The translations under genes and the position numbers were made by a program. From positions 806,001 to 870,000 of the forward strand of contig CAVRUN010000005.1 in NCBI GenBank assembly GCA_963724435.1: 64,000 bases of DNA, read 5' to 3'. The notes under the pieces were generated by a model. That model had not been told where the DNA came from and ran no database searches. It worked only from the letters and a program-made list of their open reading frames with translations. This DNA is from AP-15 sp963724435. GTDB taxonomy: Bacteria; Pseudomonadota; Alphaproteobacteria; ATCC43930; CGMCC-115725. This document shows positions 1 to 7,536 of this stretch, piece by piece (within the stretch, counting starts at the first letter, position 1; every line of letters starts with the position of its first letter).

Positions 1-105
1 CGGCAGATCTGGGATGTAATCGCCGATCGGCTGAAGGAGCGGCCGTGGCCCTCCGTTGAAGCGAACGCCAGCCTTCCTGCACCGCTCGCGGTGGCCGCAG
101 AGTAG
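1..105 (+). CDS. C-terminal end of an unidentified protein (truncated by window edge)
   Basis: An open frame runs from base 1 to a TAG stop and encodes 34 residues, beginning RQIWDVIADRLKERPWP. The composition looks coding: a charged amphipathic stretch, then an Ala/Pro-rich tail. Too little is present to assign a family. The 250 bases after it, up to the DUF72 gene, hold no gene I can support; a short readable fragment there (EDHGLKHIVSKKQ) may be decayed coding sequence. Confidence 0.4.
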   Translation, partial: RQIWDVIADRLKERPWPSVEANASLPAPLAVAAE

Positions 106-352
106 GTTCGCAACCGGCGACACAGTTCGGCGCTCGGCCCGTCACAATTTCTATTGAGCCTATCTTCGCCGCGAGGATCACGGCCTGAAGCACATCGTTA
201 GCAAAAAGCAGGCGGCGCTCGAGCAGGAGAGAAATGCGCAAAATGGGGGCGATTGCAGGGCTCCCATCCCCTCGCTACCGGGGTCGTACGTCCTGCTCGC
301 TGCGGTCGATCATTGACGACATCGTCTGCACGTCGCCGCGCCATTCAGCAAG

Positions 353-1234
353 ATGAGCTGCCGCGGGACGATACGGGTCGGCATTTCGGGCTGGACCTAT
401 GCCGGCTGGCGCGGCAGCTTTTATCCGAAGGCTCTGCCGCACGCGCAGCAACTCGCCTATGCCAGCCGGGAGGTCGACACGATCGAAATCAACGGCACCC
501 ATTATTGTTTGCAGCGGCCTGATGACTTTGCGCGCTGGCGCGACGAGAGCCCGGAAGGCTTTGTCTTTGCCGTCAAGGGCAGCCGCTTTATCACCCATTT
601 GAAGCAGCTGCACGATGTCGAAACACCGCTCGCCAATTTCTTTGCCTCGGGCGTATTGCGCCTCGAAGAAAAGCTCGGGCCATTTTTGTGGCAGTTTTCG
701 CCACGCTTTCGGTTTGATCGCGAGCGCCTCGATAATTTCTTGAGCCTCTTGCCGCGCGACACCGAGGCGGCGGCGGCGCTCGCGACGCGTCACGATCACC
801 GGCTCGCCGGCCGGGCCTGGACCCGCACCGAACATCGACGCCCGCTAAGGCATGCGATCGAGATTCGCCATCCGGGTTCTCTCGATCCGGGATTTGTCGA
901 GCTGCTGCGCCGCCATAACATGGCGTTTGTCTTTGCCGATTCCGTCGATTGGCCCTATGCCGAGGATGTGACCGCCGATTTTGTCTATCTGCGGCTACAT
1001 GGCGCGCAGGAGCTTTATGCTAGCGGCTATGACGACGACGCGCTCGATTGGTGGGCGGCGCGGATCAAGCTGTGGGCTCGCGGGCAGCAACCCAATGACG
1101 CCCGGCTGATCGCCGCCGACTCGCTGCCGCCCGAGCACCATGCCCGCGATGTGTTTGTCTATTTTGACAATGACGCCAAGGTGCGCGCCCCGGCCGATGC
1201 TCGCTCGCTGATCGCGAGGCTTGCCCAATCGTGA
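353..1234 (+). CDS. DUF72 family protein (YecE-like)
   Basis: The 293-residue product has the hallmarks of the DUF72/YecE family, a TIM-barrel-like fold of unknown activity. These are an N-terminal VGISGWTYAGWRGSFYP, then VDTIEINGTHY, the block FVFAVKGSRFITH, and the C-terminal VYFDNDAKVRAP, which matches the family's typical Y-FNND block. Length is close to the family norm of about 240-300. The ATG has only a weak upstream purine stretch. The next gene lies about 90 bases downstream on the same strand, so the two could be cotranscribed. The family assignment is secure; the biochemical role is not known. Confidence 0.85.
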   Translation: MSCRGTIRVGISGWTYAGWRGSFYPKALPHAQQLAYASREVDTIEINGTHYCLQRPDDFARWRDESPEGFVFAVKGSRFITHLKQLHDVETPLANFFASGVLRLEEKLGPFLWQFSPRFRFDRERLDNFLSLLPRDTEAAAALATRHDHRLAGRAWTRTEHRRPLRHAIEIRHPGSLDPGFVELLRRHNMAFVFADSVDWPYAEDVTADFVYLRLHGAQELYASGYDDDALDWWAARIKLWARGQQPNDARLIAADSLPPEHHARDVFVYFDNDAKVRAPADARSLIARLAQS

Positions 1235-1324
1235 TGCCGCGCCATTCTCTCTATCGACGCGACCGCGGCGGAGCGGCTGCAAATGCCGGCATCACCGCAT
1301 CGCCAGACCAGGGAGACCCGGACC

Positions 1325-2449
1325 ATGACGACCCGCCCGCCCGCCGAGATCGGCATGCCGCTCGACGAAGTCGATACCCCAGCACTGATCATCGATCTCG
1401 GCGCGTTCGAGCGCAATCTGGCGCGCCTGCCGCAACGCATCGAAGGCCGCAACGTGCGGCTGCGGCCGCACGCCAAGACCCACAAATGCCCGGTTATCGC
1501 CTTGCAGCAGATGGCGCGGGGTGCGGTCGGCGTGTGCGTACAGAAAGTCGGCGAGGCCGAGGCGATGGTCTATGGCGGCGTCCCCGACGTGCTGGTCACC
1601 AACGAGGTCGTCGGCCGTCAGAAACTGCGCCGGTTGATGGCGTTGGCGCATGTCGCGCGGGTCGGGGTGTGCGCCGACGATGCCGGCCAGGTCGAAGCGC
1701 TCGATGCCGCCGCCACCGAGGCGGGCGTCACGATGCCGGTCTATGTCGAGGTCAATATGGGCGGCAACCGTTGCGGCGTCGAACCGGGCGAGCCGGCGCT
1801 CGACCTCGCGCGCCGTGTCGCCGACAAGCTGCATCTGAGCTTTGCCGGGCTTCAGGCTTATCACGGCTCGGCTCAGCATCTCCGCGGTTGGGAGGAGCGG
1901 CGGATGGCGATCGCGCAAGCCGCCGACAAGGCCGGTCTCACCCGCGATCTCCTCGAACGGCATGGCGTTTCGTGCCCGATCGTGACCGGTGCCGGCACCG
2001 GCAGCTTCGAATTCGAGACCGCGAGCGGTGTCTATACCGAGCTGCAGTGCGGCTCGTACATCTTTATGGACGCCGATTACGGCCGCAATCTCGATCCCGA
2101 CGGCGCGCCGACCAAGGCGTTCGAACCCAGCCTCTTCGTCTGGGCGACGGTCATGAGCCGCCCGGCGCAAGAGCGCGCGATCGTCGACGCCGGGTTAAAA
2201 GCGTTGGCCTTCGATTCCGGGCCGCCTGTCGTCTGGGACGAGCCCGCCGCAACCTATGAGCGCGCTTCCGACGAGCATGGCCGGCTTGCCGTGACCGGCG
2301 CTACCAACCGGCTGCAGATCGGCGACAAGATCCGTCTCGTTCCGGGCCACTGCGACCCGACCGTCAATCTCTACGACTGGTATGTCGGCATCCGCAATAA
2401 CCGGGTCGAAGCAATCTGGCCGATCACCGCCCGCGGCGCGGTTTACTAG
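1325..2449 (+). CDS. PLP-dependent D-threonine aldolase / 3-hydroxy-D-aspartate aldolase family enzyme
   Basis: The 374-residue protein belongs to the fold-type III (alanine-racemase-like) PLP enzymes that cleave D-beta-hydroxy amino acids to glycine plus aldehyde. RPHAKTHK at residues 48-54 carries the expected Schiff-base lysine (Lys51). TGAGTGSF is a phosphate-binding loop. GHCDPT near the C terminus supplies the His and Asp that bind the divalent metal in characterised members. I chose the ATG at 1325 because AGGGAGA lies about ten bases upstream; an in-frame ATG at 1283 lacks such a site. D-threonine aldolase and 3-hydroxy-D-aspartate aldolase cannot be separated from sequence alone. Confidence 0.8.
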   Translation: MTTRPPAEIGMPLDEVDTPALIIDLGAFERNLARLPQRIEGRNVRLRPHAKTHKCPVIALQQMARGAVGVCVQKVGEAEAMVYGGVPDVLVTNEVVGRQKLRRLMALAHVARVGVCADDAGQVEALDAAATEAGVTMPVYVEVNMGGNRCGVEPGEPALDLARRVADKLHLSFAGLQAYHGSAQHLRGWEERRMAIAQAADKAGLTRDLLERHGVSCPIVTGAGTGSFEFETASGVYTELQCGSYIFMDADYGRNLDPDGAPTKAFEPSLFVWATVMSRPAQERAIVDAGLKALAFDSGPPVVWDEPAATYERASDEHGRLAVTGATNRLQIGDKIRLVPGHCDPTVNLYDWYVGIRNNRVEAIWPITARGAVY

Positions 2450-2565
2450 AACAAGTCCGCGAAAGCCGTTTCTCTCGGCGGGCTGCGGAACCAGCATGGC
2501 GAAGGTGTGTTGCTGAAATTGCCGATGGGCTCGCGCAATTGGTTCGACGATCGAGGATGTCTTTA

Positions 2566-3297
2566 ATGCAAACCGTCAAGTATCGATTGCTCGAACCGCG
2601 TCTCGCCCCGCGTCGCACCAGAGTGGAAGTTCCGGGCTGGGGCGGCAAACGCGAACCGCGCCGCGATGGCTCGCACGAACAGGCTTGGCACTGCATGCCG
2701 TTTAATGAAGGCGCGCAATACGGGATCGAGCTGTTCTATCCGTTCGATAATGAATTGCGCGTGACCAAGCGCGATGGGCATGTCGCAATGGACGGCGATT
2801 TTGGGCCCGATCCGATGACCGGCATCCAATGGCCGCCGTTCCGCAGCTTTGGCGAGGGCTATTACAGTTACCAGTTATTGCTCGACCTCAAGGTCGGCGA
2901 CGACATGGCGGTGCGCACCGAGCCGCATCCGCGCTACTACACCTCGCCCGATGACGACGTACCGTTGGCGGTGCCGGCATTGCTGCGCACGAGCTGGTGG
3001 CCAATGATCTCGTTTGTCATCTTCAAGGCGCCGCCCGAGGGGCGCGTCCACATCTTTCGCCCGGGCGAGCCGTTTATGCAGATCCTGTTTGTGCCGGCCG
3101 AACCGCAATTCGAACTGGAGCCGATGACCGAGGAGGAAGCGGCCGAGCGCGAGTTGCGCTATCGCCGCATCCATGCCAGCCGCGAGACGCTGGGCAAGGA
3201 TTCGATGTGGACCTCCTCGACCAACACAGTGTTCGACGGCACCTATCGGTTCATTCTCGGCGCCGCCCGCGCCAAGGGCCGCGCCGGCGAGGGCTGA
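2566..3297 (+). CDS. conserved-looking hypothetical protein
   Basis: A 243-residue protein with no signal peptide or membrane segment. Its middle is rich in aromatic residues and Pro (WHCMPFNEGAQYGIELFYPF; WPPFRSFGEGYYSYQ; LLRTSWWPMISFVIFKAPP). The last 60 residues look helical and charged. The order of segments resembles the DUF6065-type hypothetical proteins, but I cannot confirm this. The start at 2566 has GAGG nine bases upstream; the ATG at 2557 would sit directly on that site. It follows the aldolase on the same strand by 116 bases. Function unknown. Confidence 0.6.
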   Translation: MQTVKYRLLEPRLAPRRTRVEVPGWGGKREPRRDGSHEQAWHCMPFNEGAQYGIELFYPFDNELRVTKRDGHVAMDGDFGPDPMTGIQWPPFRSFGEGYYSYQLLLDLKVGDDMAVRTEPHPRYYTSPDDDVPLAVPALLRTSWWPMISFVIFKAPPEGRVHIFRPGEPFMQILFVPAEPQFELEPMTEEEAAERELRYRRIHASRETLGKDSMWTSSTNTVFDGTYRFILGAARAKGRAGEG

Positions 3298-3463
3298 GCC
3301 TCTGCCGACGAGCGTTTTTACCATACGATCAACCGGCGGCCAGCCGCCACCAACGCGGCCCAGACGGAGCCTTCTCCCACGGGGGTCCGCTATCCCGCCG
3401 AACGGAATAGCGGCAGTAACCTAGAGGGGGGTCAGCGGGACCGCCCGCTATACACCTCAAAAA

Positions 3464-3862
3464 TCAGCGCGGAACCACAATTCCGCCGACACCCGGGATG
3501 CCGATAAAGGCGCTGTTGTGATGATGGTGATGGTGGTGGTGATGATATGAATATGGGCGATAGTAGTTGTTGTGGTGATGGTGGTGATGATAATAGGGGT
3601 AGTTATAGTATCCATAGTAGGGATAATTGCCGTAGTACGGGTAATAACCTTGCACAAGCTGGAAATCGGCTGCTTGCTGTTCTCGTGCCGCGTTGTCGGC
3701 CTTTAGCAACTCCACCGGGTTGGCGATCGGAGCCAACAAATCGGCGTAAGACGAAGCGTGCAATGCCTCGGATGGGGCAGGGGGATCGATCGCGGCTTGC
3801 GCGCCACTCGCAGTTGCCAGTCCGGCGACCGCGCCGATCAAACCAACCAACTTTTTATCCAT
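3464..3862 (-). CDS. secreted His/Tyr-rich small protein, paralogue 1
   Basis: A 132-residue protein. The N-terminal signal peptide is MDKKLVGLIGAVAGLATASGAQA, with probable cleavage after AQA. A segment SSYADLLAPIANPVELLKAD follows, then a low-complexity Tyr/Pro/Asn region and two His runs (6 and 9 consecutive His). It ends with the hydrophobic, Gly-rich block FIGIPGVGGIVVPR. His runs suggest binding of a transition metal such as Ni, Zn or Cu in the periplasm; this is inference. The gene at 4293 shares the same four-part layout. The ATG at 3862 follows GGAGGAAGTC. The CAT/CAC-type repeats here are codon repeats, not a CRISPR. Confidence 0.7.
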   Translation of the reverse strand: MDKKLVGLIGAVAGLATASGAQAAIDPPAPSEALHASSYADLLAPIANPVELLKADNAAREQQAADFQLVQGYYPYYGNYPYYGYYNYPYYHHHHHHNNYYRPYSYHHHHHHHHHNSAFIGIPGVGGIVVPR

Positions 3863-4170
3863 GACTTCCTCCAATCCTCGCAACGCAAGCACAAGCGATA
3901 GCCGCGTCGACCCATACCGACCCAACAGCCTCAGGTTTCCCAAAGTTCCGAAAAAGTGAAACCCGAAAGGGTTAATGTATTGGGACGGGCATCTTCATTT
4001 GCCGTTGCCAAGTGTGAAGAAAAACGGACGGCCTCTCCTGCTTCTTCCATCAGTCGAAAATATTTTATCGGCCGCCAATCTTTACCCGGGTGGGCTCCAT
4101 TACCCTGCGCAAGCGGGAGTCCGGAGCACCCGTGGGCGTTGCCTAGTAGTACGATTTAACGCTCTCTTTC

Positions 4171-4279
4171 CGTCATTCCCGCGAAAGCGGGAATCCAGGA
4201 TAAGCCGCCCACATAGCGGCCCCTGTTCAGGCCAGGAGCAGCATGGGCCCCCGCTTTCGCGGAGCGACGAAATACGTCG
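4171..4279. repeat. REP-like palindromic doublet between the His-rich genes
   Basis: Two inverted arms, one containing ATTCCCGCGAAAGCGGGAAT and one containing CCCGCTTTCGCGGAGCG, face each other about 50 bases apart. The same core (CCCGCGAAAGCGGGA) recurs near 5589. Such dispersed extragenic palindromes are common in proteobacteria and may act as a 3' mRNA stabiliser or terminator for the flanking gene. Confidence 0.6.
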
Positions 4280-4292
4280 GGAATAGCGGGCG

Positions 4293-4703
4293 TCAGCGCA
4301 CCACGACGCCGCCGACACCCGGAATCCCGATCACCGTCTTTGGATGATGATGGTGGTGGTGATAATTGCGGGAGTAATGCCGGGAATAGCTGTGGTGATG
4401 ATGATGGTGATGATTGGCGTAAGGGTGGGCGTTATACGGATAGGCGGTGTACGGATAGGCGGTGTACGAATAGGCCTGCGCCAGCTGCAATTCGGGCATC
4501 GGCTCGGCCGCTTGCTGAGCCCGCATCGCGTCGTCAGCCTGCAATTGCGCGATCGGATTGGCGATTGGCGCTAGAAGATCGGCGTAGGAACTCGCCTTCG
4601 GTCCTGCGGCGGGGTTGGATGCCGGCGAGATCGCGGCCTGCGCCGTACTCATCGTCGCCAGCCCAGCAACCGCACCCAGCAACCCAGCGATCTTCTTGTC
4701 CAT
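4293..4703 (-). CDS. secreted His/Tyr-rich small protein, paralogue 2
   Basis: A 136-residue paralogue of the protein encoded at 3464-3862. It has the signal peptide MDKKIAGLLGAVAGLATMSTAQA, the segment SSYADLLAPIANPIAQLQAD, and a repetitive AYSYTAYPYTAYPYNAHPYA region. His runs of seven and six follow, then the tail TVIGIPGVGGVVVR. The ATG at 4703 is preceded by GGAGGGACCA. Conservation is highest at the signal peptide, the YADLLAPIANP block and the C-terminal IGIPGVGG block, while the metal-binding-like middle has diverged. That pattern suggests the two ends are the functional anchors. The two genes probably arose by tandem duplication and are separated by a REP-like element. Confidence 0.7.
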   Translation of the reverse strand: MDKKIAGLLGAVAGLATMSTAQAAISPASNPAAGPKASSYADLLAPIANPIAQLQADDAMRAQQAAEPMPELQLAQAYSYTAYPYTAYPYNAHPYANHHHHHHHSYSRHYSRNYHHHHHHPKTVIGIPGVGGVVVR

Positions 4704-5345
4704 TGGTCCCTCCAAATTTCACTGTCCAGCCGCGCATAAGGGCGCATTGGCACTGTCACCCAAACAAGCGCCGCGAATTTGAGGTTCCGAGAAAGTGGAG
4801 TAGGCTCGCTTTTTTGTAGAATTGCCGATTTTATAGAATTGGCGCGGAAATCCATCGGCTATTTGCAGCAGCCCACCGGCTTTTTAAGCTCGGGGCGCCA
4901 CAAAATCCAAACAGATACTTCCAAGCCGCCGCCGCTTCGACCGCAAAGCAGCCGAGCATAGGGCCGGGATATCCCGACCCGAAGTTGCTCGCCCGCACCG
5001 GCTGCAGATCGATGACCATCCAACCCGCTCCGCCAGCGTGTAGGCTCTGCTCCGCCAGCGTCTTCCCGGCGCAGGCCGGGATCCATTTCCGCCATGGGCA
5101 CCGGCTTTCGCCGGTGTGGCGAGAGAGGGCTCGCGCCGGTGTTCGCCGGGCGATGGAGCAATCGCGAGCCGATATCGTCTTGCTGTATCTAAAGCTGCAC
5201 CAGCAAGACGGATATTTACTGGCCCGTTCGACGCTGCGTGGAGCCGGCTATATGTTTGCGGCGGCTGTTGAGGTAGTAACAGTAAACGCTTCGGGCAGTT
5301 CGGCCACCTACGAGCCGTGCTGAGTCGCGCGCACTCGCAGAGATG
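4704..5345. other. long intergenic region between a His-rich gene and the ferredoxin cluster
   Basis: No frame here has convincing coding character. The stretch just upstream of paralogue 2 should contain that gene's promoter. A REP-like doublet occupies about 5062-5118. The rest, including a possible short frame around 5150-5320, shows nothing I can assign. Confidence 0.5.
5062..5118. repeat. bipartite REP-like palindrome (copy 1 of 3)
   Basis: Two palindromic arms, CCCGGCGCAGGCCGGG and CCGGCTTTCGCCGG, are separated by about 20 bases. The same two-arm unit, in the opposite orientation, occurs at 13054-13119 and 33027-33090. All three copies are extragenic. Confidence 0.65.
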
Positions 5346-5549
5346 CTACGCAGCCGTCGGCTGATACTCGACCAGAGCGCCGGGGGCCGGGCAATAGTCG
5401 AGACATTCGCCGCACCCCGTGCATTTTGCAGGCTGAACCTCGTAGAGGTGCCGCGGTTCGAGCAGGGCAGGGCGGATCGCTCCCTCCGGACAGACCTCGC
5501 GGCAGAGCCCGCAGGAATTACAGATCGCGTAATCGATGCGCAGCTTCAT
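5346..5549 (-). CDS. 2[4Fe-4S] ferredoxin
   Basis: A 67-residue ferredoxin with two complete cluster-binding motifs, CNSCGLCREVCP (residues 10-21) and CTGCGECLDYCP (about 43-54). It is expected to be a low-potential electron carrier. The ATG at 5549 is well supported by AGGAGG eight bases upstream. It is the last gene of a minus-strand cluster, following a ferritin-like protein by about 100 bases. This mirrors the second ferredoxin/ferritin-like pair just upstream, so it probably passes electrons to or from the neighbouring putative diiron protein; that partnership is inference. Confidence 0.85.
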   Translation of the reverse strand: MKLRIDYAICNSCGLCREVCPEGAIRPALLEPRHLYEVQPAKCTGCGECLDYCPAPGALVEYQPTAA

Positions 5550-5588
5550 CGCCACGAGCCTCCTAGTCACGCGAAACAACTAACTTGT

Positions 5589-5617
5589 TGTCATTCCCGC
5601 GAAAGCGGGACCCAGGG
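5589..5617. repeat. REP-like palindrome, single arm
   Basis: The core TCATTCCCGCGAAAGCGGGA matches the arm at 4174-4193. It lies in the gap between two genes of the ferredoxin/ferritin-like cluster and could form a hairpin in their transcript. Confidence 0.55.
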
Positions 5618-5646
5618 CAGAAGTGGCGTAGTTGCCCTCGCTTGGC

Positions 5647-6372
5647 TCACGCCCGGGGGATTCCGCCGACTTGGTGCAAGAGATAGCCAAGCGCCTCTTC
5701 GACCGGCTGCTGCGTCTCCGGCGTCGCGCACAGGAAATCGATCTGGAACTTGCCCTCCATAAAGTGCATCAGCTCCTCGTCGCGTTGGGAGAGATGCTCG
5801 TGCCGCACCAGCGGATCGTCGACCCGCTCGAGATAGGCCATGATGCCGATGCAGGCATTGGCCTCCTGATAGTAATTCTGGGCGGCTCGGGCCAACGGGT
5901 GGATGTGCGGGAACATCATCGATAGCCCGAAATAGGCGGGCAGGGGCTGCGCATTCGCGGCGGCGATGTCCATCAATTCGCGCTCGTCCTTGATCCAGCC
6001 TTTGCCGAGCAGCACATCGGCGTGCAATTTCGAGTGCTTGCACTCATCCCAGATCTGCCGGGCGCGCATGCGCTGCAGGTCGATATAGCGTTCCTGGTCG
6101 GCGATATCGACCGACAGCAGCTGACCCGACATCTGCTTGATCGACATATGCACGCCTTCGGCGGCATAGCCGCGCAAGGCGCGGTCCTTTTTCCAGTCCT
6201 CGTCATTGCTGGCGAGCTCCTGTTCGATTTCGGCCAGCATGCGGTTCAGCGAGATTTCCCAGCCTTTCAGGCATTGCTCGCGGGTCAGGCGCAGCCGGAA
6301 CTCGGCGCCGGGCGCCCCCGGCATCACGGGCCACACCCACTTGTCGCAGAATTCTTCAAGGATTGGGTGCAT
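5647..6372 (-). CDS. ferritin-like putative diiron protein 1
   Basis: A predicted all-helical, 241-residue protein without signal peptide. Two ExxH motifs, DECKH (Glu110/His113) and EELMH (Glu200/His203), fit the two-fold ligand pattern of ferritin-like diiron proteins. Other Glu residues, such as Glu94 and Glu170, could complete a dinuclear site. I do not recognise a named family. The ATG at 6372 has GGAGG nine bases upstream; the longer open frame reads through a repeat and is unlikely. It lies between two ferredoxin genes and downstream of a second ferritin-like protein and a LigB-type dioxygenase. An oxygen-activating oxidase or oxygenase fed by ferredoxin is plausible but unproven. Confidence 0.6.
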   Translation of the reverse strand: MHPILEEFCDKWVWPVMPGAPGAEFRLRLTREQCLKGWEISLNRMLAEIEQELASNDEDWKKDRALRGYAAEGVHMSIKQMSGQLLSVDIADQERYIDLQRMRARQIWDECKHSKLHADVLLGKGWIKDERELMDIAAANAQPLPAYFGLSMMFPHIHPLARAAQNYYQEANACIGIMAYLERVDDPLVRHEHLSQRDEELMHFMEGKFQIDFLCATPETQQPVEEALGYLLHQVGGIPRA

Positions 6373-6410
6373 GTGTCGTGGCCTCCATGGCGCCGTCAAT
6401 GTGTCACCGG

Positions 6411-6500
6411 GATTGCTTCGCTGGGCTAGCAATGACGGCATTGGCTTGGATTGACGCCGCACCTATCGGCGTTGCGAGGAGCAGAGCGAAGAAGCAATTC
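6411..6500. repeat. inverted repeat pair in intergenic space
   Basis: A GATTGCTTCGCT...CAATGACG arm and its imperfect reverse complement (CGTTGCGAGGAGC...AAGCAATTC) face each other across about 30 bases. They resemble the dispersed GCGAAGCAAT-type repeats of proteobacteria. The pair separates ferredoxin 2 from ferritin-like protein 1. Confidence 0.5.
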
Positions 6501-6516
6501 CGAAGTCGCAGCGCCA

Positions 6517-6768
6517 TCAGCTGCGCCACGCTTCAGGCGGGGGCGGGACCAGCGAGCGGCCGGTGTCGGCTTCGACGATCGACCCCTCCGCCGGGCAATA
6601 CATCAGACAGGCGGTGCAGCCGGGATACGTGCATTTCGCCATATCGATCTCGATGCGATGCAGCGGTTCGAGTGCGACATAGACCGCGTTCAGATCGATC
6701 TCGCGGCAGACGATGTAGCACATCCGGCATTCGGTGCAGCGCTGGTGATCGATCTTGAGGCTCGCCAT
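6517..6768 (-). CDS. 2[4Fe-4S] ferredoxin with unusual second motif
   Basis: An 83-residue ferredoxin. The first motif, CTECRMCYIVC (residues 11-21), has canonical Cys spacing but Arg instead of the usual following Pro. The second, CTYPGCTACLMYCP (about 46-59), has four residues between the first two Cys instead of two. It starts 12 bases after ferritin-like protein 2, with GAGG just inside the gap, so translational coupling is likely. A Pro-rich tail ends the protein. The different motif spacing from the sister ferredoxin suggests a different redox potential or partner. Confidence 0.8.
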   Translation of the reverse strand: MASLKIDHQRCTECRMCYIVCREIDLNAVYVALEPLHRIEIDMAKCTYPGCTACLMYCPAEGSIVEADTGRSLVPPPPEAWRS

Positions 6769-6780
6769 GCCTGGTTTTCC

Positions 6781-7518
6781 TCAGTCGGTCACGGTGACGC
6801 GCGGCATCGGCGGCGCCGGCGTCTCACGGTCGAGCACGAAATCGGCGAGCTCGTGCAGAAAGCGGCCGTAGTCGCGACGCGCCACCGCGCAGGCCCAGCG
6901 GCATAGTTCGGTGTCGACCGGCTTCTCGATAAATTCCTCGACGATGCGGCGGCCCATATTGATGTGACTGCGGTTTTCGACCACCTGGCTGTCGAAGACG
7001 GCGCGGAGCTCGGGATCGCCGGTAGCTGCCGCCAATTCCTCCATCCAGCCAAACTCGATGACCTTGGGGCCGAGGTTGAGTGCCGCAATGCGGATCGGAT
7101 GCGGATAGGTTGCGAGGTTGCGCAGCGAGAAAACATAGTAGGCCAGCGCCGAATCGATGGTGAACCGGCCGTAAGGCTGATGAAAAGCGTCTTTCTGCCG
7201 AGTGATGATGCCGCGCTTGAGCAGTGCATCGAGATAAAGCATCTCGTGCGTCGATTCATCGACGATCTGTTTTGAGAACAGATATTTGATCGAGGGCGGG
7301 AAGTCGTTCATCTCCAGCCCTTGGCCCCAGCCGCCATAGACGTAGTAAAACATCCGCTCGAGCGTCCATAGCCGCCCGATTAGCCGCGCGATCGCGGGCT
7401 CGTTAAGTGTTCCGACGCGCGCTGCCTCAACCACTGCCGCGATCGGCGCGGCGCCGATTTCCTCTCGGCTTTTGCCGATCAGCTCCTGCGCCAGCGCCTT
7501 GCCCGGCAGCTCCGCCAT
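6781..7518 (-). CDS. ferritin-like putative diiron protein 2
   Basis: A 245-residue helical protein. Possible metal ligands are Glu54 (LERMFYYVYGGW), Glu88/His91 (ESTH, an ExxH motif) and Glu181/His185 (ENRSH), spread over the length as in four-helix-bundle ferritin-like proteins. Similarity to ferritin-like protein 1 is in overall design rather than obvious sequence, so the two may form a heteromeric enzyme. It starts 18 bases after the stop of the LigB-type gene and is followed at once by a ferredoxin. No exact family is recognised. The placement supports a redox role linked to the dioxygenase-like protein. Confidence 0.55.
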   Translation of the reverse strand: MAELPGKALAQELIGKSREEIGAAPIAAVVEAARVGTLNEPAIARLIGRLWTLERMFYYVYGGWGQGLEMNDFPPSIKYLFSKQIVDESTHEMLYLDALLKRGIITRQKDAFHQPYGRFTIDSALAYYVFSLRNLATYPHPIRIAALNLGPKVIEFGWMEELAAATGDPELRAVFDSQVVENRSHINMGRRIVEEFIEKPVDTELCRWACAVARRDYGRFLHELADFVLDRETPAPPMPRVTVTD

Positions 7519-7536
7519 CAGAAGCAGCCTAACGGC

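Noticed and set aside
3464..4703. Short tandem CAT/CAC/TGG repeats suggesting a CRISPR-like array
   Set aside because: They are His/Tyr codon runs in reading frame within two genes, with no spacers.
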